Below are positions 62,350 through 64,000 of a DNA stretch of 64,000 nucleotides, piece after piece. The stretch is from the NCBI RefSeq assembly GCF_037811135.1, contig NZ_CP149130.1:3744501-3808500 (forward strand), read 5' to 3'. A program made the translations under genes and the position numbers. This DNA comes from Aeromonas rivipollensis. Its GTDB lineage: Bacteria; Pseudomonadota; Gammaproteobacteria; Enterobacterales; Aeromonadaceae. Under the pieces are notes generated by a model that saw only the letters and a list, made by a program, of their open reading frames with translations, was not told where the DNA came from and ran no database searches. Position 1 is the first letter of the stretch. Each line of letters opens with the position of its first letter.

Positions 62350-63992
62350 TGGGGATAGGGGACCCAGTCCCCCTGCCCCAGCTTGATGTGGAACTTGTTC
62401 TGGTACTCGATCACGACCGAGCCCTGGTTCTCCGAGACCGAGGGGGTCTCGGGCAGGCCGCCCAGCAGCGCATCCCAGTCGATGGTGTCAGTGCCAAAAA
62501 TGTTGCCCCCCACCAGCCGGGACACCAGCTCGGACACAGCCAGGAAACTGCTGGGGGTGTCGATGTTGCGGGTCGCCTCGTGCTTCGCCTTGGTCCCGAG
62601 CAGGGCTACCCCCACCGGTACCTGGGTGATGCTCGGGCTCGGAATGTCCCGCAGCCCGGGCATCTGCATCTTGTCGCCGGCCAGCGCGGCCCCGTGCTCC
62701 GGCACCATCACCACGGCCACCTTGCGACCGGATTGCTCCAGCGTCGTCATGAAGTCGTCCAGTTGATCCAGCAGCACCTTGAGCCTGGCCTTGTAGGGGG
62801 CAATCTGACGGCTGGCCGCGTAGCGGTTGCCGTCGTGCAGGGCGATAAGGTTGAAGAAGGTCATGTTGCGCGCCGCCTGACTCTTCTTCCGCTCGCTCAG
62901 CCAGCGTCCGAACAGGGCATCATCCCGATAGATGGGCTCCCCGTCGAAGGAGGCGAGATCGTGGGCCAGCCCCTCCTTGCTCATCGGCGTGATGTCCAGC
63001 CCGGCGTACTGCTGCAGGCCCGTCAGGTAGTTGCCAAAGGCCCCCGAGTGATCCATGGCGACCTGCTTGTCGAAACCGAGCTGGGCCAGGTTCTCGAACA
63101 GCAGGCACTGGCTGGGGGCCGTCACATAAAGCCCCTGGTGGCTGGTCTGTCCGCAGCTGGCCCGCAGTAACCGGATGGAGCTCGGGCCGCTGTAGGAGGT
63201 CGCGGAGTTGAAGTGGTTGAAGCGAATGTCGAAATGGCGCCAAACCGGGTGCCCGGTCAGGCCGCTGGCCTCCACATCGCTCCAGGCCAGGGAGCAGACG
63301 TTGATGATCAGCACATCGAAGGGCGTCGCATCCGCCGGCAGGGTGCTCGGGAAGCGCACCAGGCGCTCCTGCTCCTCCCGGTAGAAGTCATCGAGATAGG
63401 CGTTGAGGTTCTCGTTGGTCGGCGGGGCGCTCTGATCCAGCTGCTCTTCCATCGACCCCTGCCGCGCTGTGGACTCGGCTTGCGGGGATGTGATCGTGCC
63501 GGAGGCCACCGCATCACGGGAAGCAAAGGGATCTCCCACCAGGGGAGAGAGCCATAACCAGAGCAGGGCAAGCAGGACCCAGGGGGTGAAGCGCAGCCAC
63601 TGGGCGATGAACAGATAGAGGGTCAGCATCACGAAGCCGGCCCCGACCATTTCCCAGTTGATGAAACGCCCGAGCAGCTCCAGCCAGTAATCCAGGGTGA
63701 AGGAGAAGACCTGCCCCCCCTGGGCGCGGATGCTCTCTATCCCCGGCAACCAGGTGTCGTGATAGAGGATCCCCGCCCCGACAGGCAGTGCCAGCCAGTG
63801 CCGGATCCGCCGCAACCCCGCCCAAGGAAGGGGAAAGATCAGGAAGGCGGCAAACACCAGATTGATCAGCGGATGAAAATTGAGGTAGCCCGCCCAGAGC
63901 AGGGCAAACTTGGCAAGGAAATAGATATTCCAGCCACCCAGGCCGTGCCAGTCCAGCCAGGGGGAAGCGGCATCAGAAAAGTGTCGAGTCAT
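62346..63992 (-). CDS. bcsG: Cellulose phosphoethanolamine transferase BcsG
   Basis: Membrane-bound enzyme that decorates cellulose with phosphoethanolamine. 548 residues: four to five N-terminal TMs (about 22-150) and a periplasmic alkaline-phosphatase-fold domain beginning near 225 (FDVLIINVCSLAWSDVEAS). The candidate nucleophile Ser lies in NSATSYSGPSS (262-272); ASCGQ, MVPEHGAALAGDKMQM and other metal-site segments follow. The start lies eight bases from the window edge and appears to overlap an upstream stop (ATGA), probably bcsF (inference). Confidence 0.92.
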   Translation of the reverse strand: MTRHFSDAASPWLDWHGLGGWNIYFLAKFALLWAGYLNFHPLINLVFAAFLIFPLPWAGLRRIRHWLALPVGAGILYHDTWLPGIESIRAQGGQVFSFTLDYWLELLGRFINWEMVGAGFVMLTLYLFIAQWLRFTPWVLLALLWLWLSPLVGDPFASRDAVASGTITSPQAESTARQGSMEEQLDQSAPPTNENLNAYLDDFYREEQERLVRFPSTLPADATPFDVLIINVCSLAWSDVEASGLTGHPVWRHFDIRFNHFNSATSYSGPSSIRLLRASCGQTSHQGLYVTAPSQCLLFENLAQLGFDKQVAMDHSGAFGNYLTGLQQYAGLDITPMSKEGLAHDLASFDGEPIYRDDALFGRWLSERKKSQAARNMTFFNLIALHDGNRYAASRQIAPYKARLKVLLDQLDDFMTTLEQSGRKVAVVMVPEHGAALAGDKMQMPGLRDIPSPSITQVPVGVALLGTKAKHEATRNIDTPSSFLAVSELVSRLVGGNIFGTDTIDWDALLGGLPETPSVSENQGSVVIEYQNKFHIKLGQGDWVPYPQ

Positions 63993-64000
63993 CGGTGATG

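Overview
The window looks like chromosome of a G+C-rich gammaproteobacterium, most likely Aeromonas. The grounds are the tol-pal, cyd and ruv gene order, an E. coli-type cellulose operon, a secreted lipoprotein pullulanase, a DmeR/DmeF metal-efflux pair, several chemoreceptors and a large tRNA-Val/tRNA-Lys array. The genus is inferred from family resemblance; no search was run.

Layout. 1-6043 (minus): malQ-glgB-glgX, an alpha-glucan operon cut by the left edge. 6389-9521: gapA and yeaD (plus), then nadA (minus). 9663-11768: a chemoreceptor. 11816-13222: fourteen tRNA genes on the minus strand, alternating Val and Lys seven times, with their own promoter. 13397-18882: ybgC-tolQRAB-pal-cpoB (minus), the envelope Tol-Pal system. 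19091-22225: cydA-cydB-cydX-ybgE (minus), cytochrome bd oxidase, behind a long regulatory region with two perfect FNR boxes. The same intergenic region holds a plus-strand unit with an rRNA-type promoter, a 26-codon ORF and a strong terminator. 23163-24863: ruvA-ruvB (minus) with a LexA box. 25092-27101: a second chemoreceptor. 27237-28961: proS, whose last 122 bp recur exactly 1,228 bp downstream and bracket an AT-richer segment carrying a DnaQ-type exonuclease. 30284-45795: mixed housekeeping and accessory genes, including an SDR enzyme, a small outer-membrane barrel, a periplasmic copper chaperone, a CatB-type acetyltransferase, an OppA-type binding protein, a PAS chemoreceptor, a PhoD phosphatase, a DEAD-box helicase, tpx and zntA. 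46006-50043: pulA. 50756-52113: dmeF and dmeR, divergent around a palindromic operator. 52142-63992 (minus): bcsG-bcsR-bcsQ-bcsA-bcsB-bcsZ-bcsC, cellulose synthesis and phosphoethanolamine modification.

Links. Pullulanase, amylomaltase, branching and debranching enzymes form one alpha-glucan circuit; malQ and pulA share a 12-bp leader element at identical distance from their start codons. ZntA, DmeF, and the PCu(A)C protein deal with different metals. The most unusual parts are the proS end duplication with its exonuclease cargo, the rRNA-promoter-driven short transcript between cydA and ruvB, the small ORF bridging ruvA and ruvB, and the mixed-anticodon Val-Lys tRNA array.
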